From contig OX377206.1 in the NCBI GenBank assembly GCA_947396885.1, positions 18,099,114 through 18,163,113 of the forward strand: a stretch of DNA of 64,000 nucleotides. Direction: 5' to 3'. This document shows positions 1 to 10,608 of the stretch, piece by piece (within the stretch, counting starts at the first letter, position 1; every line of letters starts with the position of its first letter). The DNA comes from Heligmosomoides polygyrus polygyrus (Eukaryota > Nematoda > Chromadorea > Rhabditida > Heligmosomidae). Both the position numbers and the translations under genes were made by a program. A model generated the notes under the pieces. That model was given only the letters and a program-made list of their open reading frames with translations. It did no database searches and was not told where the DNA came from.

Positions 1-3000
1 TAACAAATCAATGTATCTGCCCATCCTCAAGCCTGTACTTCCTCCAGCTTTTTGAAGTGTGGTAGTCAACGATGGCGTCATCGTACGGCTAAGCTTGTCG
101 GTATTGCGAACCCTACCTGAAATAATAATAGCAAAATACGCAAAAATACACGAAAAGCAGCCCTGAGACGGCGATGCCAGTCCTTGAACGTCATCCTCTC
201 CTCGTCCATGAATTTCTCCTCCCTGTACGCGTTTTCCTGATTTTCTTGGTCCTCCTCCAGCTGGCGACAGCTCAGCGACCCGTTCCAATTTCCGCCGGTT
301 TCGGCATTCGAAGCTTTGCTCCTTTTGACAGCTGCGTACTATTCATGGTGCTGTGGGGAGTCGTCGAGTCGCCATATGCAACCCTTGAGCGAACAGAGGC
401 GGCGCAGTGGTCCTCCTTGTTAGAAGCGTCGGCAGCTTCCAAATTACACCCAAGCTACCTAGTGAAGTGACTATAAAAAAGGGATTATAAAACAGGAGCG
501 TGACGAAACCACCAATTCCATAACAAATCAATGTACCTGCCCATCCTAAAGCCTGTACTTCCTCCAGCTTTTTGAAGTGTGGTAGTCAACGATGGCGTCA
601 TCGTACGGCTAAGCTTGTCGGTATTGCGAACCCTACCTAAAATAATAATAGCAAAATACGCAAAAATACACGAAAAGCAGCCCTGAGACGGCGATGCCAG
701 TCCTTGAACGTCATCCTCTCCTCGTCCATGAATTTCTCCTCCCTGTACGCGTTTTCCTGATGAATTTCGTCCTCCTCCAGCTGGCGACCGCTCAGCGACC
801 CCTTCCATTTCCCGACGGTTTCGGCCTTGGAAGCTTTGCTCCTTTTGAGAGCTGCGGACTTTTCATGGTGCTTTTCCTTGTGGGGAGTCGTCGTGTCGCC
901 ATATGCAACCCTTGAGCGAACAGAGGCGGCGCAGTGGTCCTCCTTGTTAGAAGCGTCGGCAGCTTCCAAATTACACCCAAGCTACCTAGTGAAGTGACTA
1001 TAAAAAAGGGATTATAAAACAGGAGCGTGACGAAACCACCAATTCCATAACAAATCAATGTATCTGCCCATCCTCAAGCCTGTACTTCCTCCAGCTTTTT
1101 GAAGTGTGGTAGTCAACGATGGCGTCATCGTACGGCTAAGCTTGTCGGTATTGCGAACCCTACCTGAAATAATAATAGCAAAATACGCAAAAATACACGA
1201 AAAGCAGCCCTGAGACGGCGATGCCAGCCCTTGAACGTCATCCTCTCCTCGTCCATGAATTTCTCCTCCCTGTACGCTTTTCCTGATGAATTTGGTCCTC
1301 CTCCAGCTGTCGACCGCTCAGCGACCCCTTTCATTTCCAGCCGGTTTCGGCCTTCGAAGCTTTGCTCCTTTTGACAGCTGCGGACCTTTCATGGTGCTGT
1401 GGGGAGTCGTCGAGTCGCCATATGCAACCCTTGAGCGAACAGAGGCGGCGCAGTGGTCCTCCTTGTTAGAAGCGTCGGCAGCTTCCAAATTACACCTAAG
1501 CTACGTAGTGAAGTGACTATAAAAAAGGGATTAAAAAACAGCAGCGAGACGTAACCACCAATTCCATAACCAATCAATGTATCTGCCCATCCTCAAGCCT
1601 GTACTTCCCTCCAGCTTTTTGAAGTGGGGTAGTCAACGATGGCGTCATCGCACGGCTAAGCTTGTCGGCATTGCGAACCCTACCTGAAACAAGAATAGCA
1701 AAATACGCTAAAATACACGAAAAGCAGCCCTGAGACGGCGATGCCAGTCCCTGAACGTCATCCTCTCCTCGTCCATGAATTTCTCCTCCCTGTACGCTTT
1801 TCCTGATGAATTTGGTCCTCCTCCAGCTGTCGACCGCTCAGCGACCCCTTTCATTTCCAGCCGGTTTCGGCCTTCGAAGCTTTGCTCCTTTTGACAGCTG
1901 CGGACCTTTCATGGTGCTGTGGGGAGTCGTCGAGTCGCCATATGCAACCCTTGAGCGAACAGAGGCGGCGCAGTGGTCCTCCTTGTTAGAAGCGTCGGCA
2001 GCTTCCAAATTACACCTAAGCTACGTAGTGAAGTGACTATAAAAAAGGGATTATAAAACAGGAGCGTGACGTAACCACCAATTGGATAACAAATCAATGT
2101 ATCTGCCCATCCTCAAGCCTGTACTTCCCTCCAGCTTTTTGAAGTGGGGTAGTCAACGATGGCGTCATCGCACGGCTAAGCTTGTCGGCATTGCGAACCG
2201 TACCTGAAACAAGAATAGCAAAATACGCAAAAAAAATACACGAAAAGCAGCCCTGAGACGGCGATGCCAGTCCTTGAACGTCATCCTCTCCTCGTCCATG
2301 AATTTCTCCTCCCTGTACGCGTTTTCCTGATTTTCTTGGTCCTCCTCCAGCTGGCGACAGCTCAGCGACCCGTTCCAATTCCCGCCGGTTTCGGCATTCG
2401 AAGCTTTGCTCCTTTTGACAGCTGCGGACTTTTCATGGTGCTTTTCCTTGTGGGGAGTCGTCGTGTCGCCATATGCAACCCTTGAGCGAACAGAGGCGGC
2501 GCAGTGGTCCTCCTTGTTAGAAGCGTCGGCAGCTTCCTAATTACACCTAAGCTACGTAGTGAAGTGACTATAAAAAAGGGATTATAAAACAGGAGCGTGA
2601 CGTAACCACCAATTCCATAACAAATCAATGTATCTGCCCATCCTCAAGCCTGTACTTCCCTCCAGCTTTTTGAAGTGGGGTAGTCAACGATGGCGTCATC
2701 GCACGGCTAAGCTTGTCGGCATTGCGAACCCTACCTGAAACAAGAATAGCAAAATACGCAAAAATACACGAAAAGCAGCCCTGAGACGGCGATGCCAGTC
2801 CTTGAACGTCACCCTCTCCTCGTCCATGAATTTCTCCTCCCTATACGCTTTTCCTGATGAATTTGGTCCTCCTCCAGCTGTCGACCGCTCAGCGACCCCT
2901 TTCATTTCCAGCCGGTTTCGGCCTTCGAAGCTTTGCTCCTTTTGACAGCTGCGGACCTTTCATGGTGCTGTGGGGAGTCGTCGAGTCGCCATATGCAACC

Positions 3001-6000
3001 CTTGAGCGAACAGAGGCGGCGCAGTGGTCCTCCTTGTTAGAAGCGTCGGCAGCTTCCAAATTACACCTAAGCTACGTAGTGAAGTGACTATAAAAAAGGG
3101 ATTAAAAAACAGCAGCGAGACGTAACCACCAATTCCATAACCAATCAATGTATCTGCCCATCCTCAAGCCTGTACTTCCCTCCAGCTTTTTGAAGTGGGG
3201 TAGTCAACGATGGCGTCATCGCACGGCTAAGCTTGTCGGCATTGCGAACCCTACCTGAAACAAGAATAGCAAAATACGCTAAAATACACGAAAAGCAGCC
3301 CTGAGACGGCGATGCCAGTCCCTGAACGTCATCCTCTCCTCGTCCATGAATTTCTCCTCCCTGTACGCTTTTCCTGATGAATTTGGTCCTCCTCCAGCTG
3401 TCGACCGCTCAGCGACCCCTTTCATTTCCAGCCGGTTTCGGCCTTCGAAGCTTTGCTCCTTTTGACAGCTGCGGACCTTTCATGGTGCTGTGGGGAGTCG
3501 TCGAGTCGCCATATGCAACCCTTGAGCGAACAGAGGCGGCGCAGTGGTCCTCCTTGTTAGAAGCGTCGGCAGCTTCCAAATTACACCTAAGCTACGTAGT
3601 GAAGTGACTATAAAAAAGGGATTATAAAACAGGAGCGTGACGTAACCACCAATTCCATAACAAATCAATGTATCTGCCCATCCTCAAGCCTGTACTTCCC
3701 TCCAGCTTTTTGAAGTGGGGTAGTCAACGATGGCGTCATCGCACGGCTAAGCTTGTCGGCATTGCGAACCGTACCTGAAACAAGAATAGCAAAATACGCA
3801 AAAAAATACACGAAAAGCAGCCCTGAGACGGCGATGCCAGTCCTTGAACGTCATCCTCTCCTCGTCCATGAATTTCTCCTCCCTGTACGCGTTTTCCTGA
3901 TTTTCTTGGTCCTCCTCCAGCTGGCGACCGCTCAGCGACCCCTTCCATTTCCCGACGGTTTCGGCCTTGGAAGCTTTGCTCCTTTTGAGAGCTGCGGACT
4001 TTTCATGGTGCTTTTCCTTGTGTGGAGTCGTCGTGTCGCCATATGCAACCCTTGAGCGAACAGAGGCGGCGCAGTGGTCCTCCTTGTTAGAAGCGTCGGC
4101 AGCTTCCAAATTACACCCAAGCTACCTAGTGAAGTGACTATAAAAAAGGGATTATAAAACAGGAGCGTGACGAAACCACCAATTCCATAACAAATCAATG
4201 TATCTGCCCATCCTCAAGCCTGTACTTCCTCCAGCTTTTTGAAGTGTGGTAGTCAACGATGGCGTCATCGTACGGCTAAGCTTGTCGGTATTGCGAACCC
4301 TACCTGAAATAATAATAGCAAAATACGCAAAAATACACGAAAAGCAGCCCTGAGACGGCGATGCCAGTCCTTGAACGTCATCCTCTCCTCGTCCATGAAT
4401 TTCTCCTCCCTGTACGCGTTTTCCTGATTTTCTTGGTCCTCCTCCAGCTGGCGACAGCTCAGCGACCCGTTCCAATTTCCGCCGGTTTCGGCATTCGAAG
4501 CTTTGCTCCTTTTGACAGCTGCGTACTATTCATGGTGCTGTGGGGAGTCGTCGTGTCGCCATATGCAACCCTTGAGCGAACAGAGGCGGCGCAGTGGTCC
4601 TCCTTGTTAGAAGCGTCGGCAGCTTCCAAATTACACCCAAGCTACCTAGTGAAGTGACTATAAAAAAGGGATTATAAAACAGGAGCGTGACGAAACCACC
4701 AATTCCATAACAAATCAATGTATCTGCCCATCCTAAAGCCTGTACTTCCCTCCAGCTTTTTGAAGTGTGGTAGTCAACGATGGCGTCATCGTACGGCTAA
4801 GCTTGTCGGTATTGCGAACCCTACCTGAAATAATAATAGCAAAATACGCAAAAACACACGAAAAGTAGCCCTGAGACGGCGATGCCAGTCCTTGAACGTC
4901 ATCCTCTCCTCGTCCATGAATTTCTCCTCCCTGTACGCGTTTTCCTGATGAATTTCGTCCTCCTCCAGCTGTCGACCGCTCAGCGACCCCTTTCATTTCC
5001 CGCCGGTTTCGGCCTTCGAAGCTTTGCTCCTTTTGACAGCTGCGTACTATTCATGGTGCTGTGGGGAGTCGACGAGTTGCCATATGCAACCCTTGAGCGA
5101 ACAGAGGCGGCGCAGTGGTCCTCCTTGTTAGAAGCGTCGGCAGCTTCCAAATTACACCCAAGCTACGTAGTGAAGTGACTATAAAAAAGGGATTATAAAA
5201 CAGCAGCGTGACGCAACCACCAATTCCATAACAAATCAATGTATCTGCCCATCCTCAAGCCTGTACTTCCTCCAGCTTTTTGAAGTGTGGTAGTCAACGA
5301 TGGCGTCATCGTACGGCTAAGCTTGTCGGTATTGCGAACCCTACCTGAAATAATAATAGCAAAATACGCAAAAATACACGAAAAGCAGCCCTGAGACGGC
5401 GATGCCAGTCCTTGAACGTCATCCTCTCCTCGTCCATGAATTTCTCCTCCCTGTACGCGTTTTCCTGATTTTCTTGGTCCTCCTCCAGCTGGCGACAGCT
5501 CAGCGACCCGTTCCAATTTCCGCCGGTTTCGGCATTCGAAGCTTTGCTCCTTTTGACAGCTGCGTACTATTCATGGTGCTGTGGGGAGTCGACGAGTCGC
5601 CATATGCAACCCTTGAGCGAACAGAGGCGGCGCAGTGGTCCTCCTTGTTAGAAGCGTCGGCAGCTTCCAAATTACACCCAAGCTACCTAGTGAAGTGACT
5701 ATAAAAAAGGGATTATAAAACAGGAGCGTGACGAAACCACCAATTCCATAACAAATCAATGTATCTGCCCATCCTAAAGCCTGTACTTCCCTCCAGCTTT
5801 TTGAAGTGTGGTAGTCAACGATGGCGTCATCGTACGGCTATGCTTGTCGGTATTGCGAACCCTACCTGAAATAATAATAGCAAAATACGCAAAAATACAC
5901 GAAAAGTAGCCCTGAGACGGCGATGCCAGTCCTTGAACGTCATCCTCTCCTCGTCTATGAATTTCTCCTCCCTGTACGCTTTTCCTGATGAATTTGGTCC

Positions 6001-7583
6001 TCCTCCAGCTGGCGACAGCTCAGCGACCCGTTCCAATTTCCGCCGGTTTCGGCATTCGAAGCTTTGCTCCTTTTGACAGCTGCGGACTTTTCATGGTGCT
6101 TTTCCTTGTGGGGAGTCGTCGTGTCGCCATATGCAACCCTTGAGCGAACAGAGGCGGCGCAGTGGTCCTCCTTGTTAGAAGCGTCGGCAGCTTCCAAATT
6201 ACACCCAAGCTACGTAGTGAAGTGACCATAAAAAAGGGATTATAAAACAGGAGCGTGACATAACCACCAATTCCATAACAAATCAATGTATCTGCCCATC
6301 CTAAAGCCTGTACTTCCCTCCAGCTTTTTGAAGTGTGGTAGTCAACGATGGCGTCATCGTACGGCTAAGCTTGTCGGTATTGCGAACCCTACCTGAAATA
6401 ATAATAGCAAAATACGCAAAAATACACGAAAAGCAGCCCTGAGACGGCGATGCCAGTCCTTGAACGTCATCCTCTCCTCGTCTATGAATTTCTCCTCCCT
6501 GTACGCTTTTCCTGATGAATTTGGTCCTCCTCCAGCTGTCGACCGCTCAGCGACCCCTTTCATTTCCCGCCGGTTTCGGCCTTCGAAGCTTTGCTCCTTT
6601 TGACAGCTGCGGACTTTTCATGGTGCTGTGGGGAGTCGTCGAGTCGCCATATGCAACCCTTGAGCGAACAGAGGCGGCGCAGTGGTCCTCCTTGTTAGAA
6701 GCGTCGGCAGCTTCCAAATTACACCTAAGCTACGTAGTGAAGTGACTAAAAAAGGGATTATAAAACAGCAGCGTGACGCAACCACCAATTCCATAACAAA
6801 TCAATGTATCTGCCCATCCTCAAGCCTGTACTTCCCTCCAGCTTTTTGAAGTGGGGTAGTCAACGATGGCGTCATCGCACGGCTAAGCTTGTCGGCATTG
6901 CGAACCCTACCTGAAACAAGAATAGCAAAATACGCAAAAAAATACACGAAAAGCAGCCCTGAGACGGCGATGCCAGTCCTTGAACGTCATCCTCTCCTCG
7001 TCCATGAATTTCTCCTCCCTGTACGCGTTTTCCTGATTTTCTTGGTCCTCCTCCAGCTGGCGACAGCTCAGCGACCCGTTCCAATTCCCGCCGGTTTCGG
7101 CATTTGAAGCTTTGCTCCTTTTGACAGCTGCGGACTTTTCATGGTGCTTTTCCTTGTGGGGAGTCGTCGTGTCGCCATATGCAACCCTTGAGCGAACAGA
7201 GGCGGTGCAGTGGTCCTCCTTGTTAGAAGCGTCGGCAGCTTCCAAATTACACCCAAGCTACGTAGTGAAGTGACTATAAAAAAGGGATTATAAAACAGGA
7301 GCGTGACGTAACCACCAATTCCATAACGAATCAATGTATCTGCCCATCCTAAAGCCTGTACTTCCCTCCAGCTTTTTGAAGTGGGGTAGTCAACGATGGC
7401 GTCATCGTACGGCTAAGCTTGTCGGTATTGCGAACCCTACCTGAAACAAGAATAGCAAAATACGCAAAAAAATGCACGAAAAGCAGCCCTGAGACGGCGG
7501 TGCCAGTCCTTGAACGTCATCCTCTCCTCGTCCATGAATTTCTCCTCCCTGTACGCTTTTCCTGATGAATTTGGTCCTCCTCC
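1..7583 (-). repeat. Tandem array of ~520-530 bp exon-like units
   Basis: The anchor motif atgccag recurs at 174, 694, 1221, 1741, 2264, 2792, 3312, 3834, 4361, 4882, 5402, 5923, 6450, 6970 and (as gtgccag) 7500, giving 14 full periods of 520-530 bp. The array enters from the left edge and stops mid-unit at about 7583. Read on the minus strand, each unit contains a ~326-nt exon-like stretch (997-672 in one unit; peptide begins near EAADASNKED and is rich in Lys/Arg/Glu), a ~35-nt intron-like gap ending in TTTCAG or TTTTAG, a 100-nt exon-like stretch (636-537), and a 66-nt intron-like gap (CAG/GTACAT ... TTTATAG, 536-471). Frames across these junctions agree, but a TAG sits a few codons after the second acceptor in the units I checked. 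No protein family is recognised. It may be an amplified exon pair of a gene or simply a satellite derived from one. Confidence 0.9.
672..997 (-). pseudogene. Representative exon-like segment of the tandem array (open version)
   Basis: This copy carries the 7-bp insertion (tttcctt near 873) that keeps one long minus-strand frame open. The product is about 100 residues, very hydrophilic and Lys/Glu/Arg-rich, with a TTPHKEKHHEKSAALKRSKA stretch and a DWHRRLRAAFR tail, and looks helical. Five of the units have this insertion (near 873, 2435, 4008, 6096 and 7145); the other complete units lack it and shift frame. Acceptor-like TTTTTTATAG lies just upstream on the minus strand and a GTGTAT donor-like site at the end. 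A TAG codon near the start of the segment argues against simple translation. No homologue is recognised; called pseudogene because most copies are frame-broken. Confidence 0.4.
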
Positions 7584-8334
7584 AAAAACGGCTCTCATAA
7601 AACAACTGTTATTGAGCGGATTTTTCTACAAGGACTGCAGTCTTATGGGAAGTCCAACTCTTCCACATTACAACCGAAATGGTGTCAAAAAATTATAAGA
7701 TTACTGAAAAAATTATAAGTTTTCATAACCGTAGCACTTCTACATCACAAGGAACAACAACGCTACCTAAAAGCATCTGAAAGCTAAGAGAAAGAGTTAT
7801 TCTGGTCTTAATTTTAAACATCTCCCAACGATTTAAGCTTACCGAGAAGGACCCAACCGTGGGTTTCTCTTAGATCACATCCAAAGAATTCGTTCCAAGA
7901 TTGTTGAAGGAAACAAAATAGAACTGAGAGATGAAAAATGAGGAGCTTAAGCACGGAGTTACATATCCTTTGTGGCGCGATCGGTACTTCTGTTAGGGTC
8001 AGCTAGAAGAGGGACTACGTCCACCTAACGGCGCGCACGCGCGTCAAGCACGCAACGTCGCTGTTCATTCCCACACAGGATGGGGGGACGAATTTACCAC
8101 ACAAGCAATTTCTGTACGATTGATAGCTACAGGGACGGCCGGTGTCGTCATATGTGAGTGGTACCTTCAGCGGGCGTCACAGCAACAAGAACTGAGACAG
8201 CGGACTGTTGACATTGGGTCTACCGTAATCTTCACGTACGTGTCTTTATGTCTGGTGCAATCACGGAGAACGTCCGAAGATGAAGGAAAGAAAGGTCCGA
8301 AGATGAATGAAAGAACCTAGATGAGTCGAGACGG
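7584..8334. other. Unassigned sequence right of the tandem array
   Basis: Single-copy-looking DNA that starts exactly where the array unit breaks off. The short ORFs here (for example 8120-8320 plus) show no recognisable family, splice context or domain. A small direct repeat (gtccgaagatgaa, twice near 8272-8308) is the only structure seen. Confidence 0.5.
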
Positions 8335-8516
8335 AGCATCACCCATCATTTGCCTCCAGAATTCGACTTCCTAACCAGTTCTTAGTTAGGTAGTGAACAA
8401 GCTGAGTGGAAATGAAGCATCACACATCACTTATCCTCAAATTCGACTTCCTAACCAGTTTTTAGTTTGGAAGTGAGCCTAGAAGAGCAAAAGCATCTCA
8501 CATCACTCGCCTCCAG
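8335..8516. repeat. Short tandem repeat, ~76-81 bp period, 2.3 copies
   Basis: Three successive copies start with agcatc(a)c at 8335, 8416 and 8492. The first two share ttcgacttcctaaccagtt followed by ttagtt. The third copy stops after ctccag. Copies are diverged by several substitutions, so this is an old local duplication. No coding sense seen. Confidence 0.75.
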
Positions 8517-8577
8517 GCGAGCTCGGGCGCCATATCGGATGTCCTCCGTGACTACACTATTGAGGCTTACTGTACAC

Positions 8578-8868
8578 TATACTTCGGACCGAATCGAATA
8601 AATTCGAACGAATATTCGAATAAATTCGAATATTCGAATATTCATTATTCGAATATTCGGTGAGGTCCAAAATTCGAATATATTCATTATTCGAATATTC
8701 GATGAGACCAAAAATTCGAAAATATTCATTATTCGAATATTTGCTGAGGCCCAAAATTCGAATATATTCGTTATTCGAATATTCGACAAGGTACAGAATT
8801 CGAATATATTCGTTATTCGACTATTCGACGTGCCCAAAATTCGAATATTTTCGAATATATTCGACGCT
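8578..8868. repeat. AT-rich palindromic satellite (TTCGAATATTCG type), array 1
   Basis: Built on the self-complementary core ttcgaatattcg, with ~56-bp higher units carrying a gaggcccaaaa-like spacer. The left boundary reads tatacttcggaccgaat and is shared with the array at 12971, so the two are members of one dispersed family. All six reading frames give Ile/Arg/Phe/Glu/Tyr/Ser/Asn-rich nonsense ORFs, which are shadows and are not called as genes. Confidence 0.9.
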
Positions 8869-8954
8869 ACTGAGATAGACTACTGGGAGTCAGTTTTTGC
8901 GCCTTCTGGATATAACTCGCCTAATGTCAAGTATATGAAAAACCAAGGATATAT

Positions 8955-9346
8955 TTGAGCTCAGCAGCTCGAGCTCTATCGTTTGGTATAGCCATGAAAC
9001 TGTTCGAAATTGGAAACATGTTTAATTACCCAAGCGAAGGCCGACCAATGGACTTGAGAGACATGAACGATGCGGCCAAGGACGACCTCTGTCGAAAGTA
9101 CTTCATCGTCGGTTTGTTTGGTCTACCGTTGGTGTGGCTTAGGAACACATTCTGGTTCTTTGGTTGAGGCTTTCTTCGACCGCAATCACCGGCCACCAAT
9201 ATCAATCGGAACACGCTGAGTGCCAAGGAGCGATCTTCTGGTTAATAGTAATATGTGTCTGGGAGACCATCTTCCAGTCGTACCGTTCGAAAAGTGTCGG
9301 ATGGGCAGCCTATTTGACATTCATCTTCTCAGTAGGAAGGGTATAG
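8955..9346 (+). pseudogene. pen-2: Presenilin enhancer 2 (PEN-2) pseudogene, gamma-secretase subunit
   Basis: PEN-2 is a small membrane subunit of gamma-secretase. From the likely start at 9048 (MDLRDMNDAAKDD) the frame gives DLCRKYFIVGLFGLPLVWLR then NTFWFFG and a TGA at 9165. The family-typical pieces then continue in other frames: VEAFF (from 9163), PATNINRNTLSAKERS (to about 9230), and GAIFWLIVICVWETIFQSYR ... YLTFIFSVGRV ending at TAG 9346. This is the full order of the family: LCRKY, WLxNxFWFF, EAFF, NINRN, the second membrane segment with VWETIFQ-YR, and the C-terminal YLTF-GRV. At least three frame changes and one stop break it. The whole coding length is contiguous with no splice sites needed, which suggests a retrocopy. 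A degraded tandem copy is the alternative. The frame is open upstream to 8955, but that part is not family sequence. Confidence 0.85.
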
Positions 9347-9547
9347 ACTGGCTGCGATCTCACCCCAAATTGCCACAGCATCATTCATCCTTCTCAAAGT
9401 CCTTTTCTGTGATTCACTTGTAGGAGACCTTATTTCTCAGCTTAACGACGAGGTGTTTCCTCACTCAATTGTTGTTTTATCTTGTCCGGGTTTGTAACAT
9501 AAAACATCATATACATATTAACATAATGCCTTTAAATAACATGTCGT

Positions 9548-9563
9548 GTTTGAGATTACGTTT
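9548..9563 (+). other. Left target-site duplication of the RTE element
   Basis: Sixteen bases, gtttgagattacgttt, identical to 12663-12678. The pair brackets the RTE retrotransposon and fixes both of its ends. Confidence 0.85.
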
Positions 9564-9889
9564 TGGTGGCGATGTCCGTTCCTCCTCGTGGTGCCACTGG
9601 AAACTGCTCACTTCTGCGAGCTAAGCCAAGCAGGGACATTCGAATGCAGGCGACAGGCCCTCGTGACAGGCCGGCCTACGAACAACCCAATGTCACATCT
9701 CATGGTGTATGTCAGTCATGTTTTTCGAGATAATGCTACGGCGTCCGCGGGAGCCGACGCGCACTCGCAAAGCCCGGCGAGTGTGAGAAGTATGCGAGGG
9801 TCCCTGGTGCGAGGACGGCATCGGGGGGGGGGGGGGGAGGGGGGGGGGCAACTGAGCTAGTCCGAAAGTCCCGTAACGTAAGCAGGACC

Positions 9890-10530
9890 CGCGTAGCAAC
9901 GCTGAATGTGGATACGTTGACGGGCCGCTCGTGCGAGTTGGTGGAAGCACTGGAGCGTAGAAGAGTTGATTTCTGTGCGGTGCAGGAGACGAGGTGGTCC
10001 TGCCGCAAGTCAAGGGACATAGGACGTGGCTTCAAGGCCGTTCTATGTGGAAGTCCCAGGACCACGAGTGGTGTTGGTATAATCGTCTCCGAGCGTTTCC
10101 GAGACTCGATTGTAAGCGTCGAGCGCTTTGACGATCGATTGATGAAGATCGCTGTCGCCGCTAAGGAGCGACTCTTCTACTTCTTCTCTGCCTATGCTCT
10201 GCAGACTGGCTGTTCCGATCAAGCCAAGGATGAGTTTTGGAGCCTGCTTGATGAGAAGATAGCAGAGGTACCGTCGAAGGACGTCATCGTCGTCACTGTT
10301 GATCTCAATGGGCACGTAGGCGCTACGAAAGACGGGTACAGCTGTCGTGGTGGATTCGGCTATGGGTTGCGTTACACAGATGGTGAGCGTATCCTTGAAT
10401 ATGCGGATTCGCATAAACTCACCATAATGAACACCGTGTTTTGCAAACGCAACTCCCACCTTATCTCGTTCTATAGTGGGAACACAAGACGCAGATAGAC
10501 TTCGTCCTTGTGAGAGATCGTATGAAAAGT
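9890..10530 (+). pseudogene. RTE endonuclease domain (exonuclease-endonuclease-phosphatase fold), broken
   Basis: Translation includes RVATLNVDTLTGRSCELVEA, then VDFCAVQETRW, GVGIIVSERFRDSIVSVERF, FFSAYALQTGCSDQAKDEFW, VDLNGHVG and, after a one-base frameshift near 10485, QTQIDFVLVRDR. These are the ordered motifs of the endonuclease that nicks target DNA for target-primed reverse transcription: N at TLN, E at QETRW, the DLNGHVG block and the terminal region. The residue before DLN is valine (VTVDLN) where family members usually have glycine, and SAYALQT has leucine where proline is usual. Open from 9908 to 10498, then out of frame with the downstream part. The minus-strand ORF at 10043-10552 is its antisense shadow. 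Confidence 0.88.
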
Positions 10531-10608
10531 ATGAAACGGTCGCCCACAGCATCGTCCGCTGATCTGTACTTCGAAGATCGCTGCTCCGAGGCTGCAGCAG
10601 GTTGAGCG

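Noticed and set aside
174..7698. Dozens of 60-120-residue ORFs on both strands of the tandem array
   Set aside because: They are repeated translations of one DNA unit in several frames; plus-strand ones have no splice logic and vary with unit length. Described once as the array.
8557..8878. Ile/Arg/Phe/Glu/Tyr/Asn-rich ORFs over the AT satellites (also at 12953-13307, 22066-22395, 51129-51597, 54860-55066)
   Set aside because: Products of the ttcgaatattcg repeat, open in several frames on both strands because the repeat lacks stops.
9546..10065. Gly-rich and Pro-rich ORFs around the G run at 9822-9848
   Set aside because: Created by the homopolymer and element leader; no domain.
10043..10552. 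169-residue minus-strand ORF
   Set aside because: Antisense of the RTE endonuclease, which has clear family motifs on the plus strand.
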